Positions 6,491 to 8,046 of a DNA stretch of 8,046 bases are shown here, one piece after another (the first letter of the stretch is position 1; each line of letters begins with the position of its first letter). The position numbers and the translations under genes were made by a program. Origin of the DNA: Acidimicrobiaceae bacterium (GTDB lineage: Bacteria; Actinomycetota; Acidimicrobiia; Acidimicrobiales; Ilumatobacteraceae); contig CANKUF010000023.1 of assembly GCA_947486675.1 (NCBI GenBank), forward strand, positions 1 to 8,046, in the 5' to 3' direction. Under the pieces are notes generated by a model. That model made no database searches. It was not told the origin of the DNA and was given only the letters and a program-made list of their open reading frames with translations.

Positions 6491-7246
6491 ATGTCGTACG
6501 CGGTTATTCCAGGTGCAGAGGCGTGGTCACACGTAGGAACAGGCAATGTTGGGGCACTCGTTGTGCACGGCTTCACGGGCGACCCGTCATCGATGCGCGA
6601 AATTGCAGAAGTGTTTGGTGCAGCAGGCTTTCATGTTGAGTTGCCTCGATTAGCAGGGCATGGAACTGATGTTGAAGAAATGATGGATACACGCTGGGCT
6701 GATTGGTCGCGCGATGCCGAGAATGCGTTAAACGAATTGCGCAAGCGTTGTTCCAAAGTTGTTGTCATTGGTTTGTCTATGGGTGGTGCACTTACCTTGT
6801 GGCTTGCTTCGCGACATGCGGACCTCTCAGGAATTGTGTGCATAAACCCAACAACGAAATCTTCTGCATCCAAACTTGCCGGTGCTCGACTTGCGGTGAA
6901 AACTGGAAAGAAGTCGTTGCCGGCAATTGGTAGCGATATTTCGGACCCTGCGGTGAAGGAAAGTTCGTACGATGCAACACCACTTGCCGCTGCGGTTTCA
7001 TTATTTGCAGATGGCCTGAAGCCATTGTCAAAGAAGTATGGATCGATCAAGATTCCGTTGTTGCTGTTTACAGCGACGAATGATCATGTGGTGAACCCGA
7101 AGGAAAGCGAATTTCTGGCAAGCAAGTACGCCGGGAAAATTGAGCGAGTAATTCTCGAGCGCAGCTTTCACGTAGCAACACAAGATGTTGAAAAGGAAAT
7201 CGTGAATACGAAATCACTTGAGTTCGCGCGGAGAGTTACTGCCTAA
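6491..7246 (+). CDS. Alpha/beta hydrolase, Est30-like carboxylesterase / monoacylglycerol lipase type
   Basis: This serine hydrolase has 251 residues and the compact fold of bacterial carboxylesterases such as Geobacillus Est30 and related monoacylglycerol lipases, which cleave short or medium acyl esters. The oxyanion-hole motif VVHGFTGDPSSM lies at 24-35, the GHGTD loop at 56-60, the nucleophile elbow GLSMGG at 94-99 (Ser96), the acid in FTATNDHVV (Asp198) and the base in RSFHVATQD (His227). The order and spacing are those of the family, so it should be catalytically active. No signal peptide or membrane segment is visible; the protein is probably cytosolic. The start is set by a strong AAGGGGG six bases upstream. 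It is the first gene of a rightward pair: its TAA stop is followed at once by the GTG start of lgt. Its substrate is unknown. A role in turnover of lipid by-products near Lgt is conceivable, but adjacency alone is the basis. Confidence 0.93.
   Translation: MSYAVIPGAEAWSHVGTGNVGALVVHGFTGDPSSMREIAEVFGAAGFHVELPRLAGHGTDVEEMMDTRWADWSRDAENALNELRKRCSKVVVIGLSMGGALTLWLASRHADLSGIVCINPTTKSSASKLAGARLAVKTGKKSLPAIGSDISDPAVKESSYDATPLAAAVSLFADGLKPLSKKYGSIKIPLLLFTATNDHVVNPKESEFLASKYAGKIERVILERSFHVATQDVEKEIVNTKSLEFARRVTA
7230..7235 (+). promoter_or_regulatory. Ribosome binding site of lgt inside the hydrolase gene end
   Basis: GGAGAG lies 11 bases before the GTG at 7247, within the last codons of the hydrolase. 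It supports the GTG as the lgt start. No other plausible in-frame start exists before the ATG at residue 28, which would cut into the first conserved segment. Confidence 0.5.
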
Positions 7247-8046
7247 GTGAATCTGCTTGCATCTCTTCCTAGTCCAAGTAGCGGAGCGCTAGAACTCGGC
7301 CCATTAAAACTCAATGCATACGGCGCAATGATTGCGCTCGGCGTTGTTGCAGCGGTGTGGCTTTCGGGTCGACGGTTAGAAAAGCGTGGTGCTGGCACAC
7401 GTGAAGACATGAGTTCAATTGCATTGTGGGGTGTGCCTGCCGGTGTAATTGGTGGACGTCTGTATCACGTCATTACCGATTGGGAATTGTTCAGTGATCA
7501 CCCGGAACGCATTGTGCAAATTTGGAAAGGAGGCCTCGGAATTTGGGGTGGAATTTTCCTAGGTGTTGTCGTGGGAATTTGGGAAGGTCGCAGACGAGGT
7601 ATTTCCACTTCGGTGCTACTCACTTGTGTTGCGCCTGCATTGCCGCTTGCCCAAAGTATTGGTCGATGGGGCAACTGGTTCAATCAGGAACTGTTTGGCA
7701 AACCAACAACGTTGCCGTGGGGGTTGGAAGTTTCCGCGTTCCACACCAAACAAGCCGGTTATCCAGTGGGCACATTGTTTCATCCAACATTTTTGTATGA
7801 GTCACTTGCGTGTTTGGCGTTATGTGGGTTGTTGTTGCTCGTGGATAAAACTGAGAAGCGTCCTGGCTATTTGTTTCTGTATTACACAGCGGGTTACACC
7901 TTGTTTCGCTTCTTCATTGAAGGACTGCGAATCGACCCAGCGCATTCGGCTGGAGGGCTCCGCCTCAATCAGTGGGTGTCGATCGTGGTGTTTGCCGTGT
8001 CGGCGAGCATGTTGGTGTTGCCGCGCCGCGCCAAATCTGATTTGCC
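7247..8046 (+). CDS. lgt: Prolipoprotein diacylglyceryl transferase (runs off the window)
   Basis: Lgt attaches diacylglycerol from phosphatidylglycerol to the cysteine of the prolipoprotein lipobox, the first lipoprotein maturation step, in the cytoplasmic membrane. The frame opens with GTG directly after the hydrolase TAA and is open to the window end, giving 266 residues; the usual length is 260-300, so little is missing. Hydrophobic segments recur along the whole length. Conserved residues are visible: GGRLYHVITDW (69-79, His74, matching the essential H103 of E. coli), the family signature IGRWGNWFNQELFG (138-151) with R140, N143 and E148, LFHPTFLYES (177-186), and FIEGLRID (223-230) with E225 and R228. 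All known key residues appear intact. Translation is likely coupled to the hydrolase. The enzyme supplies the substrate line that ends at Lnt, encoded about 5 kb away on the other strand. Its extent beyond 8046 cannot be seen. Confidence 0.95.
   Translation, partial: MNLLASLPSPSSGALELGPLKLNAYGAMIALGVVAAVWLSGRRLEKRGAGTREDMSSIALWGVPAGVIGGRLYHVITDWELFSDHPERIVQIWKGGLGIWGGIFLGVVVGIWEGRRRGISTSVLLTCVAPALPLAQSIGRWGNWFNQELFGKPTTLPWGLEVSAFHTKQAGYPVGTLFHPTFLYESLACLALCGLLLLVDKTEKRPGYLFLYYTAGYTLFRFFIEGLRIDPAHSAGGLRLNQWVSIVVFAVSASMLVLPRRAKSDL

Noticed and set aside
7522..7800. 92-codon plus-strand frame within lgt
   Set aside because: A different frame within lgt; the lgt frame carries the signature GRWGNWFNQE and all key residues.
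1..8046. Search for CRISPR arrays, insertion sequences, tRNA genes, riboswitches and defence systems
   Set aside because: No repeated units, transposase motifs, cloverleaf-like segments or leader long enough for a riboswitch were seen; coding sequence fills nearly all of the window.

Overview
The window reads as a compact bacterial chromosome segment, most likely actinobacterial. The pointers are the Gram-positive type haem genes, including a ferrochelatase with the MAYGTP motif typical of coproporphyrin ferrochelatases, a uroporphyrinogen decarboxylase with the RQAGRSLPEYR variant, and a complete Lnt/Lgt lipoprotein pair. Base composition looks close to 50% G+C by eye, and genes overlap or sit 4 to 41 bases apart, which suggests a streamlined genome. 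A medium-GC, free-living lineage such as an aquatic acidimicrobial actinobacterium would fit, but this is inference; there is no rRNA or other taxonomic marker here.

Layout: positions 1-6449 hold one leftward (minus-strand) gene cluster. In transcription order it is an M48 membrane metalloprotease (6449-5559), hemE (5547-4504), hemH/cpfC (4499-3579), hemY/cgoX (3582-2197), lnt (2200-731) and the N-terminal 233 residues of a family 4 glycosyltransferase (700 to beyond base 1). hemH/hemY and hemY/lnt each share a 4-base ATGA start-stop overlap, and hemE/hemH are 4 bases apart, so translation is probably coupled. A short 41-base gap (6450-6490) separates this cluster from a rightward pair: an Est30-like alpha/beta hydrolase (6491-7246) and lgt (7247 to beyond 8046), whose GTG start directly follows the hydrolase stop.

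How the genes work together: hemE makes coproporphyrinogen III. HemY/CgoX and HemH/CpfC would then oxidise it and insert iron, as in the coproporphyrin-dependent haem pathway of Gram-positive bacteria. The final decarboxylase (HemQ/ChdC) is not in the window. Lgt and Lnt are the first and last enzymes of lipoprotein lipidation, placed on opposite strands around the haem genes; LspA is not present. The M48 protease, the glycosyltransferase and both lipoprotein enzymes all concern the cell envelope.

The most notable observation is that Lnt has serine at the position of the catalytic cysteine of the Glu-Lys-Cys triad, and has no cysteine anywhere in its nitrilase domain, although the rest of the protein is well conserved. 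Otherwise the window is housekeeping. I see no mobile element, CRISPR array, RNA gene or defence system, and no gene-free stretch longer than 41 bases.
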